Both the position numbers and the translations under genes were made by a program. A DNA stretch of 64,000 nucleotides from NCBI RefSeq assembly GCF_000372745.1, contig NZ_KB889683.1:37069-101068 (forward strand). Direction: 5' to 3'. Origin of the DNA: Embleya scabrispora DSM 41855 (GTDB lineage Bacteria > Actinomycetota > Actinomycetes > Streptomycetales > Streptomycetaceae). Numbering within the stretch: the stretch's first letter is position 1; each line of letters begins with the position of its first letter. The notes beneath the pieces are model-generated. The model had not been told where the DNA came from. It ran no database searches and worked only from the letters and a program-made list of their open reading frames with translations. Shown here in pieces: positions 17,319 through 25,645 of this stretch.

Positions 17319-17888
17319 GTGGCAACCGACATCGAGCGGACCCATCACCGAGGCGGCGACCTCGACGAGATTCGGCAGGTGCTGCTCGACATCTATGCCG
17401 AGGTATACGCGGCGGACCTGGACCGCCCCTTCCACTCGGTGCGCAGCTTCGCGGAGCGGTTGGCCGGATACGCCGCCGCGCCGGGCTTCGAGTGCGTCGT
17501 GGGCTGGAGCCGGGACGTCCCGGTGGGCTACGCGTTCGGCTACACCCTCCAGGCCGGAGCCCGATGGTGGATCGGGCTGACCGAGCCGGTGCCCGCGGTG
17601 GACATCGAGGAGGACGGCCGGCGCACGTTCGCGCTCAACGAGTTGATGGTCCGCGAACCGTGGCGCGGTTCGGGCGCGGCCCGCACCATTCACGACACGC
17701 TGGTGGCGGCCCGTACCGAGCGGCGGGTGACCCTGCTGGTGGATCCGACCCACCCGAAGGTCCTCGCGCTCTACGAACGGTGGGGCTATCGGGTGCTCGG
17801 CAATGTGCGTCCGGCCTGGCCCGACGCGCCGTTGCTCACGGCGTTGCTGCTGGATCGAAGCCGACCCGGTGCCGCGCCCGCGAGGTGA
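17319..17888 (+). CDS. GNAT-family N-acetyltransferase
   Basis: The product has 189 residues from GTG 17319, directly preceded by GAGGAAG. It has the GNAT acetyl-CoA fold: a strand ending FALNELMV, the pyrophosphate-binding loop REPWRGSGAARTIH near residue 115, and LYERWGYRVLGN near residue 150. It probably acetylates a small molecule or protein amine. It is divergent from the decarboxylase gene, with a shared control region of about 150 bp in which I see no clear operator. Confidence 0.85.
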   Translation: MATDIERTHHRGGDLDEIRQVLLDIYAEVYAADLDRPFHSVRSFAERLAGYAAAPGFECVVGWSRDVPVGYAFGYTLQAGARWWIGLTEPVPAVDIEEDGRRTFALNELMVREPWRGSGAARTIHDTLVAARTERRVTLLVDPTHPKVLALYERWGYRVLGNVRPAWPDAPLLTALLLDRSRPGAAPAR

Positions 17889-17972
17889 CGGCGGCGTCGC
17901 GGACCCGGGTCGGCACGCCATCGAGAAGCTTGCCTCTGTTTAGTTTCGGTGTGCGTGCGTAGGGTGCGCGCC

Positions 17973-18404
17973 ATGAGTGACGCGACCGCGAACAAGCGGC
18001 TGATCGAACAGTTCTGGCAGGACCTGTACGCCCGCGACTTCGGCAAAGTCGCGGGCTACTTCGCCGCCGACGGCCACTACACGGACGTCGCCGCGCCCGG
18101 TCCCGGCGCGACCGGGCCGGCCGCCGTGGAGGCCCGGCTGCGGCTGGGGCTGGAGATGCTCACCGGCTACATCCATCACCACCGGAGCACCGTCGCGGAA
18201 GGCGACCTGGTGGTCACCGAACACGCCGAGGAGTGGCACTGGGAGAGCGGCGAGCAGGTGGTCCTGCCGTTCGTGTCCGTCCACGAGTTCCGGGACGGGA
18301 AGATCGTGCGCTGGCACGACTACTGGGACTTCGGCACGCTGATGAACGCCGCGCCGCCGTGGTGGCTCGAGCACGTCGCCAAGGGCTACGCGCAGGGCGC
18401 CTGA
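17973..18404 (+). CDS. SnoaL-like/NTF2-fold protein (ketosteroid isomerase-related)
   Basis: The product has 143 residues from ATG 17973. The sequence has the small alpha+beta NTF2 fold: NKRLIEQFWQDLYARDFGKVAGYFAADGHY, then a middle hydrophobic pocket, and the closing strand VSVHEFRDGKIVRWHDYWD. Family members include polyketide cyclases and limonene-epoxide hydrolase-like enzymes, but many have no known reaction. No biosynthetic partner is adjacent. Confidence 0.8.
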   Translation: MSDATANKRLIEQFWQDLYARDFGKVAGYFAADGHYTDVAAPGPGATGPAAVEARLRLGLEMLTGYIHHHRSTVAEGDLVVTEHAEEWHWESGEQVVLPFVSVHEFRDGKIVRWHDYWDFGTLMNAAPPWWLEHVAKGYAQGA

Positions 18405-18484
18405 CGGGCTTCGCACGCGCCCGCCGGGAGCGCCGGGCGGCACGCGGTCCCACCGAAAGGCACCCCGGGCGGGGTCGTCTTCCA

Positions 18485-18518
18485 CGAGCCGCCCACGACC
18501 GAGGTCGTGGGCGGCTCG
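18485..18518. terminator. Bidirectional hairpin terminator
   Basis: A 15-bp perfect stem (CGAGCCGCCCACGAC at 18485-18499, complement 18504-18518) with a CGAG loop separates the convergent SnoaL-like and MarR genes. Confidence 0.75.
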
Positions 18519-18570
18519 CGTCGTGCGGCGGTGCCGACGGGTGGACGATCGGCGGGCGGCCGGAATCGGA

Positions 18571-19041
18571 TCAGGGACGCGGTTCGACGCGCTCGACCAC
18601 GGTGTCCGCGATCTGCTCCAGCATCGCGATCTGTTCGGCGGTGAGCAGGTCGATCAGGTTCCGTCGGACCGAGGCGACGTGGTGCGGCGCGGCCTCCTCG
18701 ATCACCCGCAACCCCTCGCCGGTCAGCACGATCTCGGCGCCGCGCCCGTCCCGCGCGCACTCCTCGCGGCGGACCAGGCCACGCTGCTGCATGCGCTTGA
18801 CGTGATGCGACATCCGGCTCTGCGACCACAACATGCGCTCGGCCAACTCGCCCAGTCTGCGCCGGTGCCCGCTCGCCTCGGAGAGTTCGGACAGCACGTC
18901 GTAGTCGGGATCGGACAGGCCCGAGTCGACGGCCAGATCACGGGCCACCCGGGTGTCCACGAGCAGCCGCAATCGACGATATCCCCGCCACGCGCGCTGC
19001 TGCCCCGGGTCGAGCCAGGGCGTCTCCTCGATACGGGCCAT
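18571..19041 (-). CDS. MarR-family transcriptional regulator
   Basis: The product has 156 residues from ATG 19041 (MARIEETPWLDPGQQRAW). The winged helix spans about residues 50-110: LGELAERMLWSQSRMSHHVKR is the recognition region and the wing is REECARDGRGAEIVLT. A -10-like TAGATT lies 7 nt before the ATG with no ribosome-binding site, so the mRNA is probably leaderless. It is divergent from the YczE/PPOX pair, which is its most likely target together with itself. Confidence 0.9.
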   Translation of the reverse strand: MARIEETPWLDPGQQRAWRGYRRLRLLVDTRVARDLAVDSGLSDPDYDVLSELSEASGHRRRLGELAERMLWSQSRMSHHVKRMQQRGLVRREECARDGRGAEIVLTGEGLRVIEEAAPHHVASVRRNLIDLLTAEQIAMLEQIADTVVERVEPRP

Positions 19042-19048
19042 GGCTACC

Positions 19049-19073
19049 AATCTAGCAGCTACTTGACATGTCA
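19049..19073. promoter_or_regulatory. Putative MarR promoter and operator
   Basis: On the minus strand TAGATT (19054-19049) is placed as the -10 box of the MarR gene. A perfect 10-bp palindrome TGACATGTCA at 19064-19073 lies in the -20 to -30 area and is a good candidate for autoregulation. It is inferred from spacing only. Confidence 0.4.
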
Positions 19074-19177
19074 TGTACTTGCCCGGGACGATCTACATGA
19101 CACATCAACTACTCCCTGCGGCCCGACGTCCTGCCCGACGTCCGTGCCGACGGGGTGGCCAGGAAGGCCGGTGCCGC

Positions 19178-19903
19178 GTGAGCACGCTCGATCGCCTGCC
19201 GAATCGGCTGATCCGGCTGTTCCTCGGCCTGGCCATGTTCGGGCTCGGCATCGCGCTGATGGTGCGGGCGCGACTGGGCCTGGATGCCTGGAACGTGCTG
19301 CACGAAGGCGTCGCGGAGCGGACCGGGCTGCCGTTCGGGCGGATCGTGATCGGCACCGCCGTCCTGGTGCTGCTGCTGTGGATCCCGCTGCGGCAACGAC
19401 CCGGGATCGGCACGATCGCCAACGTCGTGGTGGTCGGCCTGGTGGTGGACGCGCTGCTGTGGCTGCTGCCGGCGCCGGAGAACCCGGCTCTGCGGGCGGG
19501 GCTGCTGGCCGCGGCGATCGTGGTGACCGCGATCGCCACCGGGTTGTACATCGGCGCCGGCCTGGGCCCGGGCCCACGCGACGGGCTGATGACCGGCTGG
19601 GCCGCCCGCGGCCACTCGATCCGCCTGGGCCGCACCGTGATCGAGGCGAGCGTCCTGGTGGCCGGCGTGCTGCTGGGCGGGACGGTCGGCGTAGGCACCG
19701 TCGTGTTCACCCTCACCATCGGGCCGCTGGCCCACTGGTTCCTGCCCCGGCTGACGCTGGGGCCCGTATCGGAAACGAGCCACCGACCATGGACACGGAA
19801 CTCCTCGGCACCGACCGACGCGGCGTCCTCACCACCCTCAAGCGGGACGGCCGCCCCCAACTCTCCCCGGTCTCCTACCTGTGGGAGCCGGACCGCCGGT
19901 TGA
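19178..19903 (+). CDS. YczE/YitT-like integral membrane protein
   Basis: I start at GTG 19178 (MSTLDRLPNRLIRLFLG), with AGGAAGG upstream, giving 241 residues. Five hydrophobic helices are visible, among them LIRLFLGLAMFGLGIAL, IVIGTAVLVLLLWIP, IANVVVVGLVVDALLWLL and AAIVVTAIATGLYIGAGLG, with the family motif GLGPGPRDGLM. Such proteins are small transport-like membrane proteins of unknown substrate. The last about 38 codons overlap the next gene in another frame (114 bp) and look like read-through sequence, so the functional protein probably ends near LPRLTLG. The pair is divergent from the MarR regulator. Confidence 0.75.
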   Translation: MSTLDRLPNRLIRLFLGLAMFGLGIALMVRARLGLDAWNVLHEGVAERTGLPFGRIVIGTAVLVLLLWIPLRQRPGIGTIANVVVVGLVVDALLWLLPAPENPALRAGLLAAAIVVTAIATGLYIGAGLGPGPRDGLMTGWAARGHSIRLGRTVIEASVLVAGVLLGGTVGVGTVVFTLTIGPLAHWFLPRLTLGPVSETSHRPWTRNSSAPTDAASSPPSSGTAAPNSPRSPTCGSRTAG

Positions 19904-20202
19904 TTCGGATCTCGGCCACCGCGGACCGCGCCAAGACCCGCAACCTCGCCCGCGACCCGCGCGCGAGCTTCCTGGTCACCGCCCCCGACTACGCCGGCTA
20001 CCTGGTCGCCGAGGGCCACGCCGAGATCGGCGCCGAATGCCGCTCCGCCGACGACCCGGCGGCCGACGAACTGGTCGAGGTGTACCGCCGGATCGTCGGC
20101 GAACACCCGGACTGGACCGAGTACCGCGCCGTGATGGCCGCGGAACGCCGCGTCGTCATCCGGATCACCGTCGAGCGCACCTACGGCTGGTCTCGCACCT
20201 GA
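19789..20202 (+). CDS. PPOX-class F420/FMN-dependent oxidoreductase
   Basis: The product has 137 residues from ATG 19789. The split-barrel motifs of the pyridoxamine-phosphate-oxidase-like family are present: GVLTTLKRDGRPQLSPVSYLW, IRISATADRAKTRNLARDPRASFLV and the closing VIRITVERTYGW. The small size and the KTRNLARDPR motif fit the group that uses the deazaflavin F420 in actinobacteria. The N-terminal 38 codons overlap the end of the YczE-like gene, so translation is probably coupled. The substrate is unknown. Confidence 0.85.
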   Translation: MDTELLGTDRRGVLTTLKRDGRPQLSPVSYLWEPDRRLIRISATADRAKTRNLARDPRASFLVTAPDYAGYLVAEGHAEIGAECRSADDPAADELVEVYRRIVGEHPDWTEYRAVMAAERRVVIRITVERTYGWSRT

Positions 20203-20221
20203 GTGGGCCCGACCCGAGAAC

Positions 20222-20261
20222 GTCGCGCTCCCGGCCCGCACGGGGGGGCCGGGGGCGCGAC
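20222..20261 (+). terminator. Hairpin terminator after the PPOX gene
   Basis: A 16-bp stem (GTCGCGCTCCCGGCCC at 20222-20237 paired with 20246-20261, with one T-G wobble) lies 20 bp after the stop. Confidence 0.7.
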
Positions 20262-20457
20262 CGACGCGGTCCGCCCCGCTCGGCGGCGGGCCGTCGAGAA
20301 CGCCGACCGCACCGACGCCGTGGCGGCGCGTGATGCGCGGTGACCGGACGCCGGCCCGCCCGGCCCGCCGAGCGCGGGAATTGGTCCAGGTCCCGGCACG
20401 ACGTAGAGTTTCGCCGGGGTTTTGTGGTGGCGGCGAACACAGGAAACGGCAACGGCG

Positions 20458-21927
20458 ATGACAGCGAGTAGCGATATTCAGGCGGACACGGGCGTGGCGG
20501 AGGGGGTCGACCCCGCGCGTATGGAGCTGTGCCTGAGCGTGCTCGCCGAGGTCGAGGGCCTGGACGTCGAGCACCCGGACGCGGTGCGGATCCGGCGGGC
20601 CACGGCCGGCATCTACAAGAGCGTCAAGGAGCGCCGCCGCAAGGAGCGTCGGGACCGGGTGATCGCCAACGACGAGGCGGTCACCGCCGCCACCGCGACC
20701 GGCGCGCCGGGGCGGATCGACGACGAGACGCTGGGCATCGCACTGACCACGGTCACCACGACCGAGATCGCCGGCGTGCTCGAACGCGCCCGGGCCTGCT
20801 ACATCTGCAAGAAGCGTTACCGCGAGGTGGACGCGTTCTACCACCAGCTGTGTCCCGAGTGCGCCGCCGAGAACCGGGCCCGCCGCGACCAGCGCACCGA
20901 CCTGACCGGACGCCGCGCCCTGCTCACCGGCGGCCGGGCCAAGATCGGCATGTACATCGCGCTGCGCCTGCTCCGCGACGGCGCGCACACCACGATCACC
21001 ACCCGCTTCCCCAACGACGCGATCCGCCGGTTCGCCGCGATGCCGGACAGCGCGGACTGGCTGCACCGGCTCAAGATCGCCGGGATAGACCTGCGCGACC
21101 CGGCCCAGGTGGTCGCCCTGGCCGACTCGGTGGCCGAGGCCGGGCCGTTGGACATCCTGATCAACAACGCCGCGCAGACGGTCCGCCGGACTCCGCAGGC
21201 GTACGCGGCGCTGGCCGCCGCCGAGGCCGCGCCGCTCCCGGCCGGCGAGTTGCCGGAGATGGTCTCGTTCGGCCACATCGGCGGCAGCGGCCACGTGCTG
21301 CTGCCCGGCCAGTCCCGCACCGAGGACCAGGCGCTGACCCCGCAGGCGCTCACCGCCCTCGCGCTGACCAGCGGATCGGCCTCGCCGGCCCGGATCGAAA
21401 CCGGCACCGCGATCGACGCGGGCGGCCTGGTGCCCGACCTGGACCCGGTGAACAGTTGGACGCAGCGGGTGCACGAGGTGGACCCGGTCGAATTGCTCGA
21501 GGTCCAACTGTGCAACGTGACCGCGCCGTTCGTCCTGGTCAGCCGGCTGCGTCCGGCGATGGCCGCGGCCAAGGCCCGACGCAAGTACGTGGTCAACGTG
21601 TCCGCGATGGAGGGCCAGTTCAGCCGCGGCTACAAGGGGCCGGGTCACCCGCACACCAACATGGCCAAGGCCGCACTGAACATGCTGACCCGCACCAGCG
21701 CCGAGGAGATGCTCTCCGACGGCATCCTGATGACGGCCGTGGACACCGGCTGGATCACCGACGAGCGCCCGCACCCGCAGAAGATGCGACTCGCCGACGA
21801 GGGCTTCCACGCGCCGCTCGACCTGGTCGACGGCGCGGCGCGGGTCTACGACCCGATCGTGCGCGGCGAGGCCGGCGAGGACCTGTACGGCTGCTTCCTC
21901 AAGGACTACGCGCCGGCCGCCTGGTAG
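20458..21927 (+). CDS. SDR-family protein with N-terminal zinc ribbon
   Basis: The product has 489 residues from ATG 20458. An N-terminal helical region (1-105) leads to a four-cysteine cluster, C114/C117 (ACYICKKRY) and C132/C135 (LCPECA), probably binding zinc. A Rossmann fold follows: LLTGGRAKIGMYIA (155-168) for NAD(P), and INNAAQT for the SDR Asn motif. The catalytic position has VNVSAMEG, but the expected Tyr of YxxxK is Thr (TNMAKAALNML), the Lys being kept. The family is longer than classical SDRs by about 230 residues because of the N-terminal part and an insertion rich in Ala and Gly. The reaction is unknown; a nucleotide-binding, non-reducing role is possible. It is monocistronic and followed by a terminator. 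Confidence 0.82.
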   Translation: MTASSDIQADTGVAEGVDPARMELCLSVLAEVEGLDVEHPDAVRIRRATAGIYKSVKERRRKERRDRVIANDEAVTAATATGAPGRIDDETLGIALTTVTTTEIAGVLERARACYICKKRYREVDAFYHQLCPECAAENRARRDQRTDLTGRRALLTGGRAKIGMYIALRLLRDGAHTTITTRFPNDAIRRFAAMPDSADWLHRLKIAGIDLRDPAQVVALADSVAEAGPLDILINNAAQTVRRTPQAYAALAAAEAAPLPAGELPEMVSFGHIGGSGHVLLPGQSRTEDQALTPQALTALALTSGSASPARIETGTAIDAGGLVPDLDPVNSWTQRVHEVDPVELLEVQLCNVTAPFVLVSRLRPAMAAAKARRKYVVNVSAMEGQFSRGYKGPGHPHTNMAKAALNMLTRTSAEEMLSDGILMTAVDTGWITDERPHPQKMRLADEGFHAPLDLVDGAARVYDPIVRGEAGEDLYGCFLKDYAPAAW

Positions 21928-21945
21928 GCCGCCCACCTGCGCGTT

Positions 21946-21977
21946 CCGGCCCCGGCGGAGGTTCTCGCCGGGGCCGG
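21946..21977 (+). terminator. Hairpin terminator after the zinc-ribbon SDR gene
   Basis: A perfect 12-bp stem (CCGGCCCCGGCG at 21946-21957, complement 21966-21977) follows the stop by 19 bp. Confidence 0.7.
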
Positions 21978-22168
21978 TTCGGGTTCGGGCGGGGTTGCTC
22001 GAAAAAAACTTTCGGCGGCGTTGAACCCTCTTCGACCCCTCCCCCGTACTGCTGGATGTCGACGCGCAACGACCGGCACGCGAACCGGTCGACTCGGGAA
22101 CGGATACCGAAATCCGCCTCCCGTACCGCCGTTCGATACATCCGACGATCATCCCCCGGGGGTTCACC

Positions 22169-22792
22169 ATGTCTGTTTTCAGCACCCGCGGCATCGCCGC
22201 CGTCGCCATCGCCGGCGCGCTCGGTCTGGGCCTGTCCGCCTGTGGCAGCGACTCGAAGGACGACGGCAAGGCCGCCGGCACCACGACACAGCCCTCCGCG
22301 CAGCAGTCCCAGCCCGCGCAGAACACACCCGGCACGCCCGCCGCTCCCGGGCAGAGCGCGAACGGCACGGCGGGCAAGGCCGTGTTGAAGGCGGGCACCG
22401 ACGCCAAGCTCGGCGCGATCGTCGCCGACGGCTCCGGTTTCACCCTGTACCGCTTCGACAAGGACACCGCCAAGCCGTCCAAGTCCAACTGCGACGGCGA
22501 CTGCGCCGCGAAGTGGCCCGCGGTCACCACCACGGGCGGTGTGACCCTCGACGGTGTCGACCAGTCCGCGGTCGGCAGCGTCACCCGCAGCGACGGCAGC
22601 ACCCAGGTCACCATCGGCGGTTGGCCGGTGTACCGGTTCGCGGCCGACGCCAAGCCCGGCGACACCAAGGGCCAAGGCGTGAACGGCACTTGGTTCGCGG
22701 TGACGCCCGACGGCAAGAAGGCCGGGGCGGCCACGAGCACGGCGCCGCAGACCGACAAGCCCTCGACCGGCAGCGGCGGTTCCGGCTACTGA
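22169..22792 (+). CDS. Secreted lipoprotein with COG4315-type repeats
   Basis: The product has 207 residues from ATG 22169. The signal peptide ends in a lipobox LSAC with the acylated Cys at residue 25. A low-complexity Thr/Gln/Pro/Ala linker (30-70) spans the wall. The mature domain has two copies of the ~45-residue beta repeat: GAIVADGSGFTLYRFDKDT then NCDGDCAAKWPAV, and VTIGGWPVYRFAADAKPGD then GVNGTWFAV. These are the secreted-repeat motifs (PF03640) of actinobacterial lipoproteins such as those linked to antibiotic-stress and redox functions. It is followed on the same strand by another lipoprotein gene after 199 bp. Confidence 0.88.
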   Translation: MSVFSTRGIAAVAIAGALGLGLSACGSDSKDDGKAAGTTTQPSAQQSQPAQNTPGTPAAPGQSANGTAGKAVLKAGTDAKLGAIVADGSGFTLYRFDKDTAKPSKSNCDGDCAAKWPAVTTTGGVTLDGVDQSAVGSVTRSDGSTQVTIGGWPVYRFAADAKPGDTKGQGVNGTWFAVTPDGKKAGAATSTAPQTDKPSTGSGGSGY

Positions 22793-22805
22793 TCGACCCG
22801 AGCGC

Positions 22806-22829
22806 CGGCGGCCGCCCACCCGGCCGCCG
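22806..22829 (+). terminator. Weak hairpin between the two lipoprotein genes
   Basis: A 9-bp stem (CGGCGGCCG at 22806-22814, complement 22821-22829) lies 14 bp after the first stop and may limit read-through. Confidence 0.4.
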
Positions 22830-22991
22830 CTCCACCTGCCGACTCCCGAACAGCACGGCCGAGTTGCCGATCAGCACCGCAGGGGGTCACCCGGAAGTTG
22901 GGCCCAGCACCCCCGCGCCACCGACGCGGACGAGGCCCGGCCGATCCACTCACGCGAAATCCACCGACCCATGTCCTCGGGGAGACACGTC

Positions 22992-24446
22992 ATGCCCGCA
23001 CGCAAGTACACGCTGCCCACCATCGCCCTCGCCGCCGGCCTCGCGTTCGCCGTCACCGGTTGCTCGTCCTCGGACACCGAGTCCGGTGCCGGCAAAGCCG
23101 ATTCGGCCGGTGTGGCCAAGGGCGCCAACGACCCCGGCTCGCCCGGCGGCGAACACGGCACCGAGCACGGCACAACCGCCCCCGCGTCCGACCGGACCAC
23201 CACCGGCGCGGCCGCACCCGCGACCGGCGAGGAGACCTTCTTCGCCGCGGGCCTGTCCGGTGCCAACGAGGTCCCGGGCGGCAACGCGGCGGTCGGTGAC
23301 AAGGACGGCAAGGGCACCGCGCTGGTCCGGATCAAGGGCGACCAGGTGTCCTTCGGGATCCGCTGGGAGGGCATCGGTGCGCCGACCGCGGCCCATCTGC
23401 ACCTGGGCGGCAAGGGCACGAACGGCGAGGTGAAGGTGCCGTTCTTCGCATCGGCGCTGCCCGGCACCGCGAACGCGGTCACCGGAAGCGTCAAGGTCAC
23501 CGACGCCGCGCTGCTGGAGAAGATCAAGGCCGACCCGGCGAGCCTGTACTTCAACGTGCACACCGGCGAGTTCCCCGGCGGCGCGGTCCGCGGCCAGTTG
23601 GTCAAGCTCGCCCGCCCGGCCGACGTGAACAGCGTGCTCAAGAACGGCACGCTGCCCGCCGAGGCGACGGGCAAGCAGGAGGTGCAAAACGCCGAGGGCA
23701 AGAAGACCGGCGACCCGGACGGCCGCGCCGACACCTCGGTACGCCCGTGGGGCAACTGCATCGACTGGTCGTTCAGTTGGACCGGCGTGGCCCCGCCCAC
23801 AGTGGGCCACCTGCACAAGGCGGCGGCGGGCAGCAACGGCGACGTGGTCGCGCCGCTGTTCGACGCGAAGGGCGGGCTGCCGCAGTCGGTGACCGGTCTG
23901 GCCGGCACCGTGGAGGGGATCGACCCGGCCGTGGTCGAGCGGATCAACGCGACACCCGCGAACTACTACACCAACCTGCACACGGGCGAGTTCCCGGGCG
24001 GCGCGGTGCGCGGGCAACTGGAGCGGAAGGTCACCCCGAAGTCGCCGGCGTTGAACCTGTCGGTGGTCGCGGGCAAGCAGATATACCAGTGCACGACCAA
24101 GGACGGCGTCACCGCGTTCACCCAGCTCGACGTGGCCGCGAAGCTCCAGGGCGATCTCAAGCACACGTTCGTGAACCCGACGGCCGGGCCGCCGCAGTGG
24201 ATCGCTCCGGACGGCAGCTCGGTGACCGGTGCGGTGGCGAGCAAACTGCCCAACGGCGAGGGCAACATCCCCGAGTTGGTGCTGAACGCGACCCAGACCG
24301 GCAAGCCGGATCTGCTGCTCTCCGCGAGCACTCAGGTGTTGCGGCTGAACACGCGGGGCGGGGTGGCGCCGGCGGGCACGTGCGACCCGGCAGGCCGGCC
24401 CACCGCCGAAGTGCCCTACCAGGCCGACTACCTGTTCCTCGGCTGA
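22992..24446 (+). CDS. Lipoprotein with two CHRD domains and a DUF3455-like C-terminus
   Basis: I use ATG 22992 (MPARKYTLPTIALAAG), behind GGGGAGA, giving 484 residues. The signal peptide ends VTGC with lipid-modified Cys24, then a Gly/Ser/His-rich linker. Two CHRD (chordin-like) domains follow, at about 85-210 and 230-350, each ending in the near-identical LHTGEFPGGAVRGQL or VHTGEFPGGAVRGQL. The C-terminal third (GKQIYQCTTKDGVTAFTQ, later GPPQWIAPDGSSVTG) matches DUF3455-like secreted proteins. It is an extracytoplasmic, membrane-anchored protein. Its gene shares direction and secretion route with the preceding lipoprotein. The function is unknown; adhesion or binding is plausible. Confidence 0.87.
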   Translation: MPARKYTLPTIALAAGLAFAVTGCSSSDTESGAGKADSAGVAKGANDPGSPGGEHGTEHGTTAPASDRTTTGAAAPATGEETFFAAGLSGANEVPGGNAAVGDKDGKGTALVRIKGDQVSFGIRWEGIGAPTAAHLHLGGKGTNGEVKVPFFASALPGTANAVTGSVKVTDAALLEKIKADPASLYFNVHTGEFPGGAVRGQLVKLARPADVNSVLKNGTLPAEATGKQEVQNAEGKKTGDPDGRADTSVRPWGNCIDWSFSWTGVAPPTVGHLHKAAAGSNGDVVAPLFDAKGGLPQSVTGLAGTVEGIDPAVVERINATPANYYTNLHTGEFPGGAVRGQLERKVTPKSPALNLSVVAGKQIYQCTTKDGVTAFTQLDVAAKLQGDLKHTFVNPTAGPPQWIAPDGSSVTGAVASKLPNGEGNIPELVLNATQTGKPDLLLSASTQVLRLNTRGGVAPAGTCDPAGRPTAEVPYQADYLFLG

Positions 24447-24492
24447 CTCGAACCCCCGCTCCCCCGAGCCGGGTTGCTCATCCCGAAAGGCC

Positions 24493-24532
24493 CCGAAGGG
24501 CCGCGCGTCCACCCCCACGCGCGGCCCTTCGG
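24493..24532. terminator. Bidirectional terminator
   Basis: A perfect 16-bp stem (CCGAAGGGCCGCGCGT at 24493-24508, complement 24517-24532) separates the convergent CHRD lipoprotein and MDR oxidoreductase genes. Confidence 0.8.
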
Positions 24533-24555
24533 CCGGTCCGGACCCGCTCGCCGGC

Positions 24556-25575
24556 TCACTCCGGCAGGGCGACGACCATCTTCCCGGTGTTCTCCCCGCG
24601 CAGCATGCCCAGGAGTGCTTCGAGGTTGTTCTCGATCCCCTCGACCACCGTCTCGCGGTACTTGAGGCTGCCCTCGCGCAGCCAACCGCCCACCTCGGCG
24701 AGGAACTCGTCGCGCCTGCCGAAGTGGTCGATCACGATGAAGCCTTGCAGCCGCAGCCGCTTGCCGATCGACAGCGCCAGATTGCGCGGCGCGGGGGTCG
24801 GCTCGGTGGCGTTGTACTGCGCGATCGCGCCGCACATCGCGACCCGCCCGTGTGTGTGCAGTGCGCCGATCGCGGCCTCCAGGTGCTCGCCGCCCACGTT
24901 GTCGAAGTACACGTCGATGCCGTCGGGCGCGGCCTTGCCGAGCTGCTCGGCGACCGGTCCGTCCTTGTAGTTGAACGCGGCGTCGAAGCCGTACTCGTCC
25001 ACGAGCAGCGCGACCTTCTCCGCCGAACCGGCGCTGCCCACCACGCGCGAGGCGCCCTTGAGCCGGGCGATCTGGCCGACCTGGCTGCCCACCGCGCCGG
25101 CCGCGCCGGAGACGAACACCGCGTCACCCGGCCGGAAGGAGGCGACGTCGAGCAGGCCCGCCCACGCGGTCAAGCCCGGCATGCCCAGGACGCCCAGGTA
25201 CGCGGACAGCGGCGCGAGGTCGGAGTCCACCTTGACCGCCCCGGCGCCCTTGCCCTCGACCACCGAGTACTCGCGCCAGCCGAGCCAGTGCTGCACCGTG
25301 TCGCCGACCTCGAAGCCGGTCGCCCTGGACGCGACGACCCGGCCGACCGCGCCACCCTCCATGGCCTGATTCAGCTCGAACGGCGGGGTGTACGACTTGA
25401 CGTCGTTCATCCGGCCGCGCATCGCGGGGTCGACCGACAGGAACAGGTTGCGGATCAGCATCTGCCCGTCGGCGAGCTCCGGGATCTCGACCTCGCGCAG
25501 GGCGAAGTCCTCCTCCTTCGGCCAGCCCTTGGGGCGGGCCAGGATGTGCCATTCGCGGCTGGTGGTGGGGGTCAT
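24556..25575 (-). CDS. NADP-dependent medium-chain oxidoreductase (PTGR/CurA-like)
   Basis: The product has 339 residues from ATG 25575. Zinc ligands of classical alcohol dehydrogenases are absent, and the enzyme has the features of the leukotriene-B4 12-hydroxydehydrogenase group: LSVDPAMRGRM near residue 50, LGMPGLTAWAGL near 130, the NADP motif SGAAGAVGSQVGQIA near 155 and DVYFDNVGGEHL near 225. Such enzymes reduce alpha,beta-unsaturated ketones or aldehydes and detoxify reactive carbonyls. It lies 70 bp downstream of the MFS transporter gene on the same strand and probably shares its MarR-controlled promoter. Confidence 0.9.
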   Translation of the reverse strand: MTPTTSREWHILARPKGWPKEEDFALREVEIPELADGQMLIRNLFLSVDPAMRGRMNDVKSYTPPFELNQAMEGGAVGRVVASRATGFEVGDTVQHWLGWREYSVVEGKGAGAVKVDSDLAPLSAYLGVLGMPGLTAWAGLLDVASFRPGDAVFVSGAAGAVGSQVGQIARLKGASRVVGSAGSAEKVALLVDEYGFDAAFNYKDGPVAEQLGKAAPDGIDVYFDNVGGEHLEAAIGALHTHGRVAMCGAIAQYNATEPTPAPRNLALSIGKRLRLQGFIVIDHFGRRDEFLAEVGGWLREGSLKYRETVVEGIENNLEALLGMLRGENTGKMVVALPE

Positions 25576-25645
25576 CAATGTGGCCTTTCTCGACGGTGGC
25601 GGTGGTCGGGGCGTCGGTGCGGCGGTCGATGCGGCGGTTCGTCCG

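Noticed and set aside
19105..22758. Leftward open frame of 1,217 codons
   Set aside because: It runs antisense to four well-supported genes (YczE-like, PPOX, zinc-ribbon SDR, lipoprotein) and has shadow composition.
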